Positions 7,415 to 15,761 of a DNA stretch of 64,000 nt are shown here, piece after piece. Made by a program: the position numbers and the translations under genes. The notes beneath the pieces were generated by a model. The model was given only the letters and a program-made list of their open reading frames with translations, was not told where the DNA came from and did not search any database. This DNA comes from JAJTHB01 sp033763775. GTDB lineage: Bacteria > Pseudomonadota > Alphaproteobacteria > Rickettsiales > SXRF01. The DNA lies in the NCBI GenBank assembly GCA_033763775.1, contig JANRJW010000010.1, positions 163,869 through 227,868 on the forward strand. The letters run 5' to 3'. Position 1 is the stretch's first letter. Every line of letters begins with the position of its first letter.

Positions 7415-8098
7415 TTATAGGCGATCCGGATAATCAGAAATAATGCCATCGACCCCAAGCGCCTTCAGCTGCGCAATGTCGTTCGGTTCGTTCACCGTCC
7501 ACGGATAAGTCTGAAGCCCATGCATGCGCAGCTCGGCCATCACCTCAGCGTTTAACCAGCGATGATGGGGATTGACCGAAGAAAATCCCTGCTGTTTGGC
7601 CCAGTTGATATAACCGTTCGCAATCGGCTGGGTATCATCCGGCGTGGCGCCAATCAAAAGTTCGGGTTGTTTGGCTTTGGCGGCGATCAGCCAGTTGGGA
7701 TCAAAACCAATCAGCGGCATCTGGTGGTAAGGCACGCGCTGGGCGGCCTGTTCGTCAATTAGTGCAATTACCTCATCTATCGCTCGCTCATCTTTGATTT
7801 CGATAAACAAGGTTGCCTTGCTGGCAAAAGTTCGAATCACCTCAGCAAGCAGCGGGATCGATTCACCGTGGCCAGCATCAAGATGCTTAAGATTGGTCAG
7901 GCTCGTTTCGAAAACAAAACCCGTTCCGTTTGTGGTACGATCCAGCGTCTCATCATGGATGACGACGGCCTCGCCACTGGCGCAGATGCGAACATCAAAC
8001 TCCAATGCATTCGCGCCCATTTCAAGCGCTTTGTTGAACGCCAGCATGGTATTTTCGGGCGCATGGCCCGAGGCGCCGCGATGGGCGATATTAAGCAT
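7415..8098 (-). CDS. Glycerophosphodiester phosphodiesterase
   Basis: A 227-residue GDPD (UgpQ-like) enzyme hydrolysing glycerophosphodiesters to glycerol-3-phosphate and an alcohol. It starts MLNIAHRGASGHAPENT with the catalytic HRG and the PENT motif. EFDVR and VVIHDETLDRTTNGTG follow, with FIEIKDE and YPWTVNE later. No signal peptide, so probably cytoplasmic. The start at 8098 is preferred because longer versions run backwards through aroQ; it overlaps the aroQ stop by 8 nt, suggesting one transcript aroQ-gdpD on the minus strand. Confidence 0.93.
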   Translation of the reverse strand: MLNIAHRGASGHAPENTMLAFNKALEMGANALEFDVRICASGEAVVIHDETLDRTTNGTGFVFETSLTNLKHLDAGHGESIPLLAEVIRTFASKATLFIEIKDERAIDEVIALIDEQAAQRVPYHQMPLIGFDPNWLIAAKAKQPELLIGATPDDTQPIANGYINWAKQQGFSSVNPHHRWLNAEVMAELRMHGLQTYPWTVNEPNDIAQLKALGVDGIISDYPDRL

Positions 8099-8531
8099 GA
8101 AGCAGCTGCGCCATCGCGCTGATGGCGTATTTGTAACTATCCGCGCCGAAACCGCAGATAGAGCCCTTAGCGGCTTGCCCAACATACGATATGTGGCGGA
8201 ATTCTTCACGCCGCAGCGGGTTGGAAAGGTGCACCTCAATCACCGGAATAGAAATGGCAAGCAGCGCATCCATGATCGCAACGGATGTGTGGGTGTAAGC
8301 ACCTGCATTGATAATCAGCCCATGATACTGCGCCCCCGCCTTCTGAATGCGGGTGATGATCTCGCCTTCGTGGTTGGATTGCCAGCAATCCACCTCCAGC
8401 CCGCGGGCACTGGCGGTTTTTCTGCAAATCTCGTCAATATCGGCCAGCGTCTGATGGCCATAAATATGCGGCTCGCGGCTGCCGAGCATATTGAGGTTAG
8501 GACCATTGACGATAAGAATTTTACTAGTCAT
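8091..8531 (-). CDS. aroQ: Type II 3-dehydroquinate dehydratase
   Basis: A 146-residue shikimate-pathway enzyme. The N-terminal ILIVNGPNLNMLGSREPHIYG carries the active-site loop and catalytic Tyr. HEGEIITRI, INAGAYTHTSVAI, EVHLSNPLRREEFRH and GFGADSYKYAI complete the type II signature. The start MTSKILIV at 8531 is chosen; further upstream the frame runs into a dispersed repeat. Length matches the usual ~145 residues. Confidence 0.96.
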   Translation of the reverse strand: MTSKILIVNGPNLNMLGSREPHIYGHQTLADIDEICRKTASARGLEVDCWQSNHEGEIITRIQKAGAQYHGLIINAGAYTHTSVAIMDALLAISIPVIEVHLSNPLRREEFRHISYVGQAAKGSICGFGADSYKYAISAMAQLLHA

Positions 8532-8554
8532 AATTGCTTCTTGGTTAATTACTG

Positions 8555-8641
8555 CCGTCATTGCGAGCGTAGCGAAGCAATCCAGATGTTTCAATCAATA
8601 ACTGGATCGCCGCGCCTCCTTGCGGCTTCTCGCAATGACGG
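8555..8641. repeat. Dispersed palindromic repeat between aroQ and thiS
   Basis: CCGTCATTGCGAG and CTCGCAATGACGG form a perfect 13-bp outer stem. The inner arms (GCGAAGCAATCCAG / CTGGATCGCCGCG) pair partly. It fills most of the divergent aroQ-thiS gap. No thiamine riboswitch motif is visible in the remaining sequence. Confidence 0.8.
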
Positions 8642-8645
8642 AGTT

Positions 8646-8846
8646 ATGCAAATTACACTCAACGGTAAAACTCATCTACTTGATAACGCCTGCACCGTGG
8701 CGGCGTTGGTTGAGTCCCTGGGCATCAATGCCACCCAGGTGGCAATTGAGAAAAATCAGGTCATTGTCCCGCGCGCTCGCTGGAGTGCTGAACCGCTGGC
8801 CGAAGGTGACCGCGTTGAGGTCGTGCGTTTTATTGGAGGCGGATAG
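8646..8846 (+). CDS. thiS: Sulfur carrier protein ThiS
   Basis: A 66-residue ubiquitin-like sulfur carrier for thiazole synthesis. It begins MQITLNGKTHLL and ends RFIGGG, giving the C-terminal Gly-Gly that is adenylated and thiocarboxylated, with one extra Gly. VAIEKNQVIVPRARW is the usual central segment. The stop TAG overlaps the thiG GTG start by one base, so translation is coupled. Confidence 0.93.
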   Translation: MQITLNGKTHLLDNACTVAALVESLGINATQVAIEKNQVIVPRARWSAEPLAEGDRVEVVRFIGGG

Positions 8847-9634
8847 TGGATAAGGGATTTTCGATCGCTGGCAAAACCTATCATTCACGCCTGCTGGTGG
8901 GCACCGGTAAATACAAAGACCTTGCCGAAACCAAAGCGGCGATTGAAGCCAGCGGCGCCGAGATTGTCACGGTCGCTATTCGCCGCATCGATCTTGCCAA
9001 AAAGGGCGAGGGCAGCCTGCAGGATGTGCTGCCACCCTCGCGCTACACCTACCTCCCTAATACGGCGGGTTGCTACACGGCAGACGATGCGGTCCGCACG
9101 CTTCGTCTGGCGCGCGAGCTGGGCGGCTGGAATCTGGTGAAACTGGAAGTGCTGGCCAAGGAAACCAACGAACGAAAAACTCTCTATCCTGATGTGGTGG
9201 AAACACTGGAGGCAGCGCGTGAGCTGGTGAAGGACGGATTCGACGTCATGGCCTACACCAATGATGATCCGATTACCGCAAAGAAGCTCGAGGATATTGG
9301 CTGTGTGGCGATCATGCCGCTCGGCGCGCCGATTGGCTCCGGCCTTGGCATTCAGAATAAGCTCAATATTCGCATGATTGTGGAGCAGTCGCGCGTGCCG
9401 GTGCTGGTGGATGCTGGAGTGGGCACTGCTTCTGATGCGACGCTGGCCATGGAGCTGGGCTGCGATGGTGTGCTGATGAATACAGCGCTTGCTGAAGCGC
9501 AAAATCCCGTGCTGATGGCGCAGGCGATGAGGCACGCAGTGATGGCGGGGCGCGAGGCTTTCCTCGCTGGCCGCATGAAAGCGCGCAGCTACGCCGATGC
9601 CAGCAGCCCGCAAACAGGCATCATCGGCGCTTGA
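8846..9634 (+). CDS. thiG: Thiazole synthase ThiG
   Basis: A 262-residue TIM-barrel enzyme combining 1-deoxyxylulose-5-phosphate, dehydroglycine/iminoglycine and ThiS-thiocarboxylate into the thiamine thiazole. Motifs: SRLLVGTGKYKD, EIVTVAIRR, LPNTAGCYTADDAVR, KLEVL (the Schiff-base Lys region), AIMPLGAPIGSGLGI and VDAGVGTASDA. The GTG start overlaps thiS. thiO, thiE and thiC are not in the window. Its stop directly abuts the end of the convergent T4SS-side gene. Confidence 0.97.
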   Translation: MDKGFSIAGKTYHSRLLVGTGKYKDLAETKAAIEASGAEIVTVAIRRIDLAKKGEGSLQDVLPPSRYTYLPNTAGCYTADDAVRTLRLARELGGWNLVKLEVLAKETNERKTLYPDVVETLEAARELVKDGFDVMAYTNDDPITAKKLEDIGCVAIMPLGAPIGSGLGIQNKLNIRMIVEQSRVPVLVDAGVGTASDATLAMELGCDGVLMNTALAEAQNPVLMAQAMRHAVMAGREAFLAGRMKARSYADASSPQTGIIGA

Positions 9635-10558
9635 TTAAGTAATGCCGCTAGCACGACCATTTATAAAAATAGTATCATATTGGTCAGCAACCGCGCTTAG
9701 TACATCCAGATGCCCTTTGAGTCGATCAATGATAGATTGATGCTTATCTTCATGATTATTGCCGGAGGGTTTTGTTACCGGGTTATAGCCATGGGTTTCT
9801 CTCTCACTTATATCGGCAATAAAATCTTCAAGCCCATGTTTCGCCGGTGGGGTATTATTATCCGTATCAGGTTTTGGCTTGCTGGTAATTGGCGTTGGTT
9901 TGGGGCCATTGAGAATAAAATCAATCTCATCAACACTGAGCCCGCGACTTTTCAGCTCAATAACTTTAAGCCGTCGCGCTTTACTATCTGATTTCCTCAT
10001 GTTTTCGTAGGTTTGTGCTCCCCATGTAATTACGTCTGAGAGAGGTGTTGTCAGAGGCTCACTCTTATTGCGGCCATGCTTCCTCAAAAAATCAAGCGTT
10101 GCTTTTTCTTCTTCCAGCCTTTCTTGCAGATACTGCGTTATATACTTAAAGTGATCCGTTGATTTTCTTTGCAGCTGACTGTTGAGTATGGCATCGCTGG
10201 GCGTAGCGGCATCTTCTCTTTTTGGCGCCAGCATGTTCAGGCTGCTTGCAATAACGTTTGAATGAACTAATCCAATATCGTTTGCTGGAATGTTTGCGAT
10301 ATCAGTATCTTTTTGAACTAGCAGCTTGTGTTTCAGGTAGGCGAGATATTCGCCGTATGTTGGAACATCGTCGATTTTGCGCCCCCGTTCTTTTAGCGTA
10401 TCCCGGCAAAAAAGGTTGGTTTCGCACATAACCAGCCGTGTGCGCTCGCAATCCTGAAGCGCAGCGGAAAAAGGTGTGGCTTGGAAGGATTCTAGTTTTT
10501 TCAGGTATTCTTCCCGGCGGGGAAGTGGTTTGCCTTTTGGCGCTGTATTCTCGTCCAT
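9635..10558 (-). CDS. Unknown protein downstream of virD4; candidate T4SS substrate or accessory
   Basis: A 307-residue soluble, charged protein that I do not recognise. No signal peptide or membrane segment. Residues ~135-170 look helical and possibly coiled (QYLQERLEEEKATLDFLRKHG). KSRGLSVDEIDFILNGPKP at ~210-230 resembles a small helical motif, followed by a Pro/Lys/Asp-rich linker (TSKPKPDTDNNTPPAK). It is on the same strand as, and 110 nt after, virD4, behind an AT-rich gap that may hold its own promoter. Base composition is more AT-rich than its neighbours. The position suggests a T4SS effector or accessory protein, but there is no direct evidence. Confidence 0.6.
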   Translation of the reverse strand: MDENTAPKGKPLPRREEYLKKLESFQATPFSAALQDCERTRLVMCETNLFCRDTLKERGRKIDDVPTYGEYLAYLKHKLLVQKDTDIANIPANDIGLVHSNVIASSLNMLAPKREDAATPSDAILNSQLQRKSTDHFKYITQYLQERLEEEKATLDFLRKHGRNKSEPLTTPLSDVITWGAQTYENMRKSDSKARRLKVIELKSRGLSVDEIDFILNGPKPTPITSKPKPDTDNNTPPAKHGLEDFIADISERETHGYNPVTKPSGNNHEDKHQSIIDRLKGHLDVLSAVADQYDTIFINGRASGIT

Positions 10559-10668
10559 GCTCTTATTGCCTTAGATTTCCTATCTTTCAAAACCTAGGCT
10601 AGCACAGAAAAATTAATTCTTCTTTGCTCTTTTCTGCCGCGAAATTATTGATGAAAATCTGTTGGTTA

Positions 10669-12498
10669 CTATGAAGCGGCAGTTTCAGCTGCTGGCGGTT
10701 CGGGTGGTTTTTCGGCGGCTTTGGCCTCGGCCTCGGCTTTTTTCTTGCGCGGGTCATAGGGTTCCTGCTGCGGAATCGGCAGGCGCGGCAGCAACCGCTT
10801 CATGAAAAACTTATCCTTGAAGTAGAAAATCTTTTTGGTGCGGATCGGCGGGTGCGATTCAATCAGGATAATCTGCTCATCGCGTGGCAGGGTAATCACC
10901 TCCTGCGGCAGCAGCAGGGCGCGCTGTACCTCCGAGGTGTTGACGGTGCGTGCCGCCGGGTTCAGGTCAAGGAATTTCGGTTTATTGTGCGAGTGCTGCT
11001 GCGCGGTTTTATTGCCGATCAGCTGGGAAATGAGGTTAGCGGTTTCCACGTTGTTTGCGGCGAAAGTGATACGGTAGTAGCTGTTGGAAAGGAAGCTGTT
11101 CATACCTGCTTCTTCATAGATGCCTTTAAGCTGCTGTGTATCTTGTGTGATGATGAACAGCTTCACGCGATACCCACGGAAATAGGCAATACCCACCTGA
11201 AATTGCGGCATTTCGCCAAGGCTGGGAAACTCGTCCATCATGAACAGCACGCCGTGCGGCTCGTCTTTTCCCGGCATTTTACGGGTCATGAAGTCGGTCG
11301 CTTGCTGGTAAAACACTTTCAGCAGCGGCTCGAGGCGCTGTAAGTTGTCGGGTGTGACGCCGCAGAACACGCTCATTTTCTTTTTCTTGAGCAGCTGCAT
11401 GTCGAAATCGCTGCGGGCAGTGGTGGCATCAATCAGCGGGTTTGCCCAGAGTTCGAGGCCGGAGTTGAGGGTGGAGATAACGCCGGAGCGCTCTTTATCC
11501 GCCTTCTGCAGGAAGGCGGCGATATTCATATACGCGACCGGATGAATGCGTTTACCGATAGTATCAAGCACAACCGCAAGGTTATACACCACGTCATCCG
11601 AACGCATGGTGCGCACCACTTCGCCAAAGCTGTTGACCTTTTCCGGCACGGCGATGAGGTAAAGAATCACACCCAGCATGAGCGAGCGCGCTTCATTCTG
11701 CCAGAATTCCTGTTCGGGCAGGATGAGGTTGCAGATTTTCTGCACGTCATCGACCATCTGGCCGGGCTTTTCGGAAATCCAGTCCAGCGGGTTATAGCAA
11801 TGAGAAACGCCGTCAGGATCCGCCGGGTTCCAGAGGAACACCTCCTGTCCGATTTTCGCACGGTAGCCGGAGGTGAGTTCATGGTTTTCCATTTTAATGT
11901 CATGGCACACCACCGATTCCTGCCAGAAGAGCAGGTTGGGAATCACAAACCCCACACCCTTGCCGGAGCCGGTCGGGGCAAAAAGCAGCACATGCTGAAA
12001 GTCATCAGCGATGAGATAGTTATTATGGCCGGTGCGCCCCAGCAGCAGACCTTTCTTGGCGCGCAGCTTGGCGGCGCGGATTTCTGCTTCGGTTGCCCAG
12101 TGTGCATCGCCATGCACGCTTTCTTTATATTTGAACGGTCGGAAATCCAGCAGCGGCGCGCGTATCAGGTATAAAAGAATCAGGCTGAAAGCCATGCCGC
12201 CCAGCGGCGGCGCAACAAATTTGAGCGTGTATTCCTCAGGAAACGCTGCGCCCAGATGTTTGTTGGCGCTCCAGTAATCAAACACCGCGAACCAGTAATC
12301 AAGTAGCGGTTGATAATAGTCCGGCACAATTTGCGGATAAAATATTACATTGATGTATCCCTGACCATAATACATCAGAATCACTGCAATCACGCCTGCA
12401 TAGACAGGCAGCACAAGTATCGCCAGAATGATGGCAGTGATAATTACCGCGTTTGCGGCTTTACGCTTACTGTTGGTGGTTTGGTGATCGAGGGCCAT
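10669..12498 (-). CDS. virD4: T4SS coupling ATPase VirD4
   Basis: A 609-residue type IV coupling protein. Two N-terminal membrane helices (NAVIITAIILAILVLPVYAG; FVAPPLGGMAFSLILLYLI) are followed by a TraG/VirD4 ATPase domain with Walker A FAPTGSGKGVGF and Walker B GVLFMMDEFPSLGEM. FIITQDTQQLKGIYEE, around residue 430, is a conserved stretch. It recruits substrates to the secretion channel at the inner membrane. The C-terminal tail is Ala/Glu/Pro-rich (AEAKAAEKPPEPPAAE). It is the last clear vir gene of the operon; a 76-nt gap with a stutter repeat separates it from virB11. Confidence 0.96.
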   Translation of the reverse strand: MALDHQTTNSKRKAANAVIITAIILAILVLPVYAGVIAVILMYYGQGYINVIFYPQIVPDYYQPLLDYWFAVFDYWSANKHLGAAFPEEYTLKFVAPPLGGMAFSLILLYLIRAPLLDFRPFKYKESVHGDAHWATEAEIRAAKLRAKKGLLLGRTGHNNYLIADDFQHVLLFAPTGSGKGVGFVIPNLLFWQESVVCHDIKMENHELTSGYRAKIGQEVFLWNPADPDGVSHCYNPLDWISEKPGQMVDDVQKICNLILPEQEFWQNEARSLMLGVILYLIAVPEKVNSFGEVVRTMRSDDVVYNLAVVLDTIGKRIHPVAYMNIAAFLQKADKERSGVISTLNSGLELWANPLIDATTARSDFDMQLLKKKKMSVFCGVTPDNLQRLEPLLKVFYQQATDFMTRKMPGKDEPHGVLFMMDEFPSLGEMPQFQVGIAYFRGYRVKLFIITQDTQQLKGIYEEAGMNSFLSNSYYRITFAANNVETANLISQLIGNKTAQQHSHNKPKFLDLNPAARTVNTSEVQRALLLPQEVITLPRDEQIILIESHPPIRTKKIFYFKDKFFMKRLLPRLPIPQQEPYDPRKKKAEAEAKAAEKPPEPPAAETAAS

Positions 12499-12504
12499 AA
12501 GGTC

Positions 12505-12535
12505 GGGCTTCGGGCTTTGGGCTTCGGGCTTCGGG
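12505..12535. repeat. Low-complexity stutter repeat between virB11 and virD4
   Basis: Five consecutive GGGCTT-type units (GGGCTTC/GGGCTTT) are followed by a CCTAGAG-CCTAGAG stretch that pairs weakly with them. It resembles in style the elements before typA, aspS and clpB. Confidence 0.6.
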
Positions 12536-12574
12536 TAAACAATTCCCTAGAGACTAAAGCATGTAGCCTAGAGC

Positions 12575-13564
12575 TTAAGTGCTTTCCTTAAAATAAATCT
12601 CTGACACGTAGCGCATGCCGCGCTTTCCGCGTTTGAGCTGGATAATAACATTGATCACATTCTCAACATAGCCTTTTATTTGCTCGCGGGTCACGCCAAG
12701 CCCGGCCTGCATGATCATGAGAATCAGCTGCTCAATCGCCAGCTCAGGCGTATCGGCATGCAATGTAGAGATGGAGCCGGGGTGGCCGGTATTGACGGCG
12801 CGTAGAAAAGAAAAAGCCTCCTTACCGCGAAGCTCGCCCAGCATCAACCGGTCAGGGCGCAGGCGCAGGCAGGCTTCAATCAAATCCTGCATGGTCACCT
12901 GCGCGCGCCCCTGGCCGCCTTTGGACGCAATCAGATGAACGCGGTTAGGAATATGTGGAATCATAATCTCGCGCGCATCTTCGCAGGTGATGAGGCGCTC
13001 GGTTGGCGGCACAACTTTCAAAGCAGCGTTCAGAAAGGTGGTTTTACCGGTGGAGGTGCCGCCGCTGATAATAATATTTTTCTTTGCCAGAATAGCTTCG
13101 CGGATAAAATCTTTCACTGCTCCGGCATTGAGTAACTCACGTAGTTTTTTATCGATGGCATTGGGCTCTTTACGAACGATCGTGTTTTGAAACGCCCCGA
13201 TCGCTTCGTACTGATCCAGATCCAGATTCATGATTGTCTGTTTGCGTATCGACATGGCGATAGTATTGGCTTCGCAGGCGGGGGGAAATACCACTTGAAT
13301 ACGGTAGCCATCCGGCAGAGTGGCCGAAAGCAGTGGCATTTCTTCGCTGATTTTCTGCTCAGTGGCCTGCGCAACCAGGCGTCCAAGCGATTTCAGGTGC
13401 GAGAGATCAAATTCCGGCACCTCATGGCGGGTCATATCGCCACCAATTTCCACCCACACTTCACCCGGCACGTTGATCGAAATTTCGCTCACATTTGGCT
13501 GATCAAAAAACTTCCTGAGTGGAATCAGGTAGGTTTCCAGCGCAGTAAATGAACCCGTAGCCAT
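12575..13564 (-). CDS. virB11: T4SS ATPase VirB11
   Basis: A 329-residue hexameric traffic ATPase. The N-terminal domain includes NVSEISINVPGEVWVEIGG. The C-terminal RecA-like domain has Walker A ISGGTSTGKTTFLN (about residue 160), the Asp box TCEDAREI, Walker B region RPDRLMLGELRGKEAF and the His box NTGHPGSISTLHAD. All catalytic motifs look intact, in contrast to VirB4 of the same operon. It starts 2 nt after the virB10 stop. Cytoplasmic, docking on the VirB4/VirD4 energy complex. Confidence 0.97.
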   Translation of the reverse strand: MATGSFTALETYLIPLRKFFDQPNVSEISINVPGEVWVEIGGDMTRHEVPEFDLSHLKSLGRLVAQATEQKISEEMPLLSATLPDGYRIQVVFPPACEANTIAMSIRKQTIMNLDLDQYEAIGAFQNTIVRKEPNAIDKKLRELLNAGAVKDFIREAILAKKNIIISGGTSTGKTTFLNAALKVVPPTERLITCEDAREIMIPHIPNRVHLIASKGGQGRAQVTMQDLIEACLRLRPDRLMLGELRGKEAFSFLRAVNTGHPGSISTLHADTPELAIEQLILMIMQAGLGVTREQIKGYVENVINVIIQLKRGKRGMRYVSEIYFKEST

Positions 13565-13566
13565 AG

Positions 13567-14985
13567 CTATTGCACAAACACCGAGTTGCCACTATCGGAA
13601 GGAAACTCAAGGTCGCGATTCACAAATACATTCAGCCTCGTGCCCTGATCCACCGTGATGGTCGGTTTCGTGTTAATCAGCGCATCAACAATACGCTGTG
13701 ACGCTGCGCCCATGGTGGCAACGCCGCCACGGACAGCATCATTTCCGGCGGTGCTGGTGCTGGTTGTGCCGTTAGAACCGGTAGTGGTGGTGCTCTGCGT
13801 ATCATCCACCGCATCGGCGGCAAGCCCAACGCCGATTGAAACCACGCTGGTCAGGAAAGCGCCAGTGAAGATCTCGGTGAACTTATTATCGGCAATACCC
13901 TCAACCCCCGCGCGACCAAGTGCATCCACGCCCGGCGAGTCGATTTCGATATCCAGACCATCCGGGCGAATGAGCCGTGTCCAGACAACTAGCACGCGCA
14001 CTTGGCCGCGTGTGACTGAGGAATTGTATGTGCCAATCAGGCGGGATCCTTTGGGGATCATCACCTCACGGCCGGACTCCGCGTAGATATCGCGGCTGAC
14101 AATCGCGCGCAGTGTCCCAGGCAGGTCGGTATTAATCGCCGTTTCCATGATGGCGTCGATGATCTTGCCCTGTGCAATCGTGGTAGAAAGATTGGTCAGT
14201 TTGGTGGCGCGGCGCTTTTCAGCACGTGTTGCTTCGGTTGCATTACGCAGGAAAGCGGCATTGGGATCCCCCTGCGCCAGCGCCGTATCAGCAGCCTGTG
14301 CGCTCGCATTGGCGGCAGGCGGTGCAGCATTCAGCACCAGCATGTTGGAACGCAGGCGCGCCTGCTGATTCTGGTCGTTAATATTACTCGATCCACCTGG
14401 CACTATCGCATTAATATTTGGCGCCGAAGGAGGTGCGGCGTTGCGGGTTGGCGGCGGCGGCGGTGGTGGCGGCAGCGGGGTGGCAGATGCAGCGGTTGGC
14501 CGTGGTGGTGGCGGCGGTGGCGGCGGCGGTGGAGGCGGAGGGGGAGGGGGAGGCGGAGGTGGCGGAGGAGGTGGCGGTGGAGGCGGCGCACTCGGGGTGG
14601 CATTACCTGAGGCAATGCCAGGGGCTGCCGGTGCCGGTGCGATATCAACAGGAGCTGCAAGGTTGCTGGGGGCATTGGCAGCGATAACCGGCGGCGCGGC
14701 TGGTGGTGGGGCACTATCGCTGAAAAGATTATATATGGCGTAGCCGGCGATGGTGATCAAAATAAAACCAAACACAATCACCTTGCCGGGGCCTGATCCT
14801 CTCGAGGGGCCAGTGTGATCCATGGCCAGTGTTTCTTCATCTTCCTGCTGTAAGAAATCTTGACCATCTTGGAACGATTCCATCGCAGGTTGATCAGTAT
14901 CGCGGCCGCGGGCGCTGTTTTGCTCGCTGGGGGTGTCGGTATTGGCTGCTGGAGTAAGTTTATTTGAATCGTCGTCTTGCGCCAT
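13567..14985 (-). CDS. virB10: T4SS core protein VirB10 with extreme polyproline region
   Basis: A 472-residue inner-to-outer-membrane scaffold. A cytoplasmic N-terminus is followed by one membrane helix (VIVFGFILITIAGYAIYNLF, ~residue 70-90). A periplasmic Pro-rich linker then has 28 consecutive Pro codons (14503-14586) and a second run of eight. The C-terminal TrbI/VirB10 domain has LRAIVSRDIYAESGREVMIPKG, LIGTYNSSVTRGQ and TRLNVFVNRDLEF. The Pro codons are mixed (CCA, CCG, CCT, CCC), so the run is not a single-codon slippage tract. Such a rod probably spans the periplasm, and its translation should depend on EF-P. It overlaps nothing; virB9 ends 5 nt upstream. Confidence 0.95.
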   Translation of the reverse strand: MAQDDDSNKLTPAANTDTPSEQNSARGRDTDQPAMESFQDGQDFLQQEDEETLAMDHTGPSRGSGPGKVIVFGFILITIAGYAIYNLFSDSAPPPAAPPVIAANAPSNLAAPVDIAPAPAAPGIASGNATPSAPPPPPPPPPPPPPPPPPPPPPPPPPPPPRPTAASATPLPPPPPPPPTRNAAPPSAPNINAIVPGGSSNINDQNQQARLRSNMLVLNAAPPAANASAQAADTALAQGDPNAAFLRNATEATRAEKRRATKLTNLSTTIAQGKIIDAIMETAINTDLPGTLRAIVSRDIYAESGREVMIPKGSRLIGTYNSSVTRGQVRVLVVWTRLIRPDGLDIEIDSPGVDALGRAGVEGIADNKFTEIFTGAFLTSVVSIGVGLAADAVDDTQSTTTTGSNGTTSTSTAGNDAVRGGVATMGAASQRIVDALINTKPTITVDQGTRLNVFVNRDLEFPSDSGNSVFVQ

Positions 14986-14990
14986 AGCCG

Positions 14991-15761
14991 TTACCGTGGA
15001 TTTAATACTTCGTTATAGACGTGCACACTGCCGCCGCTGTGTCGCAGGATAAATTCGCCTGCAATCTCTTCAACCATAAGCTCATTGCCGCGGGCGGTGT
15101 AGCTCACCTCACGCTCGGGCTGGCCGGGGCTTACCACAAAAACGCGCGGGGTTTCCACTGTGGAGCGATAGGTAAAAAAGGTGGTCTGGCCGTCGTCATG
15201 CACTTTCACCGGTGCGATCTCGTCTGACCCGGTATAGGTATAATTATAGTTGAGGCTCGAGCGCGCAGTGGCGCTGTGATCGGGAAGAAATCCCTCCGGT
15301 GCCTTGGAAACATCATCGAGGAAAGCAGGCTTGGTGGAAGCCGATGGCTTGGCATCAGGATAGTGGAAGCGCACGACATAAACGGGTTTTTCTTCACTGT
15401 CTTCCGGCAACGATTTTAAATCAAAATGATAGGATCTGCGGTTGGTAATCACGGTCATGTTTGTCACCAGCCCATCGACCATCGGGCGAATGAAAAGGCG
15501 CTGACCCGATGGGATAATCTGCCACAGGCTACGGTCGCCAACGGAGATGGTTTCAACTTCTTCATCACGCGCGAAAATCACACTGGTTTGAAAGCCAAAG
15601 CGGGTGGTCAGTGTGTAGATGTCCGACTCATCGTACGGAAGCACAACCATCCGCTCGTCGGAGGGCAGACTCGCGTCAGTTACGTCCGAACCATCTGCCA
15701 GTGCGTTATTACCGGGCAGGCTGATCACAAAAAAGAAGGCAGCGAGAAGAGCATGTATCAT
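14991..15761 (-). CDS. virB9: T4SS outer-membrane core protein VirB9
   Basis: A 256-residue protein. The signal peptide (LLAAFFFVISLPGNNALA) is followed by a VirB9/TrbG domain: PYDESDIYTLTTRFGFQTSVIF with the typical beta start, IIPSGQRLFIRPM, TNMTVITNRRSYHFDL and VYVVRFHYPD. The C-terminal domain has NYNYTYTG, KVHDDGQTTFFTY and EFILRHSGGSVHVYN. It forms the core complex with VirB10 and usually VirB7. The start overlaps the virB8 stop by 4 nt. Confidence 0.94.
   Translation of the reverse strand: MIHALLAAFFFVISLPGNNALADGSDVTDASLPSDERMVVLPYDESDIYTLTTRFGFQTSVIFARDEEVETISVGDRSLWQIIPSGQRLFIRPMVDGLVTNMTVITNRRSYHFDLKSLPEDSEEKPVYVVRFHYPDAKPSASTKPAFLDDVSKAPEGFLPDHSATARSSLNYNYTYTGSDEIAPVKVHDDGQTTFFTYRSTVETPRVFVVSPGQPEREVSYTARGNELMVEEIAGEFILRHSGGSVHVYNEVLNPR

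Noticed and set aside
8532..8645. Possible thiamine riboswitch before thiS
   Set aside because: The gap is almost filled by a palindromic repeat, and the conserved CUGAGA-type core of a THI element was not found.
14441..14743. Glycine-rich reading frame on the + strand
   Set aside because: It is the complement of the VirB10 proline codons; VirB10 has the conserved domains.
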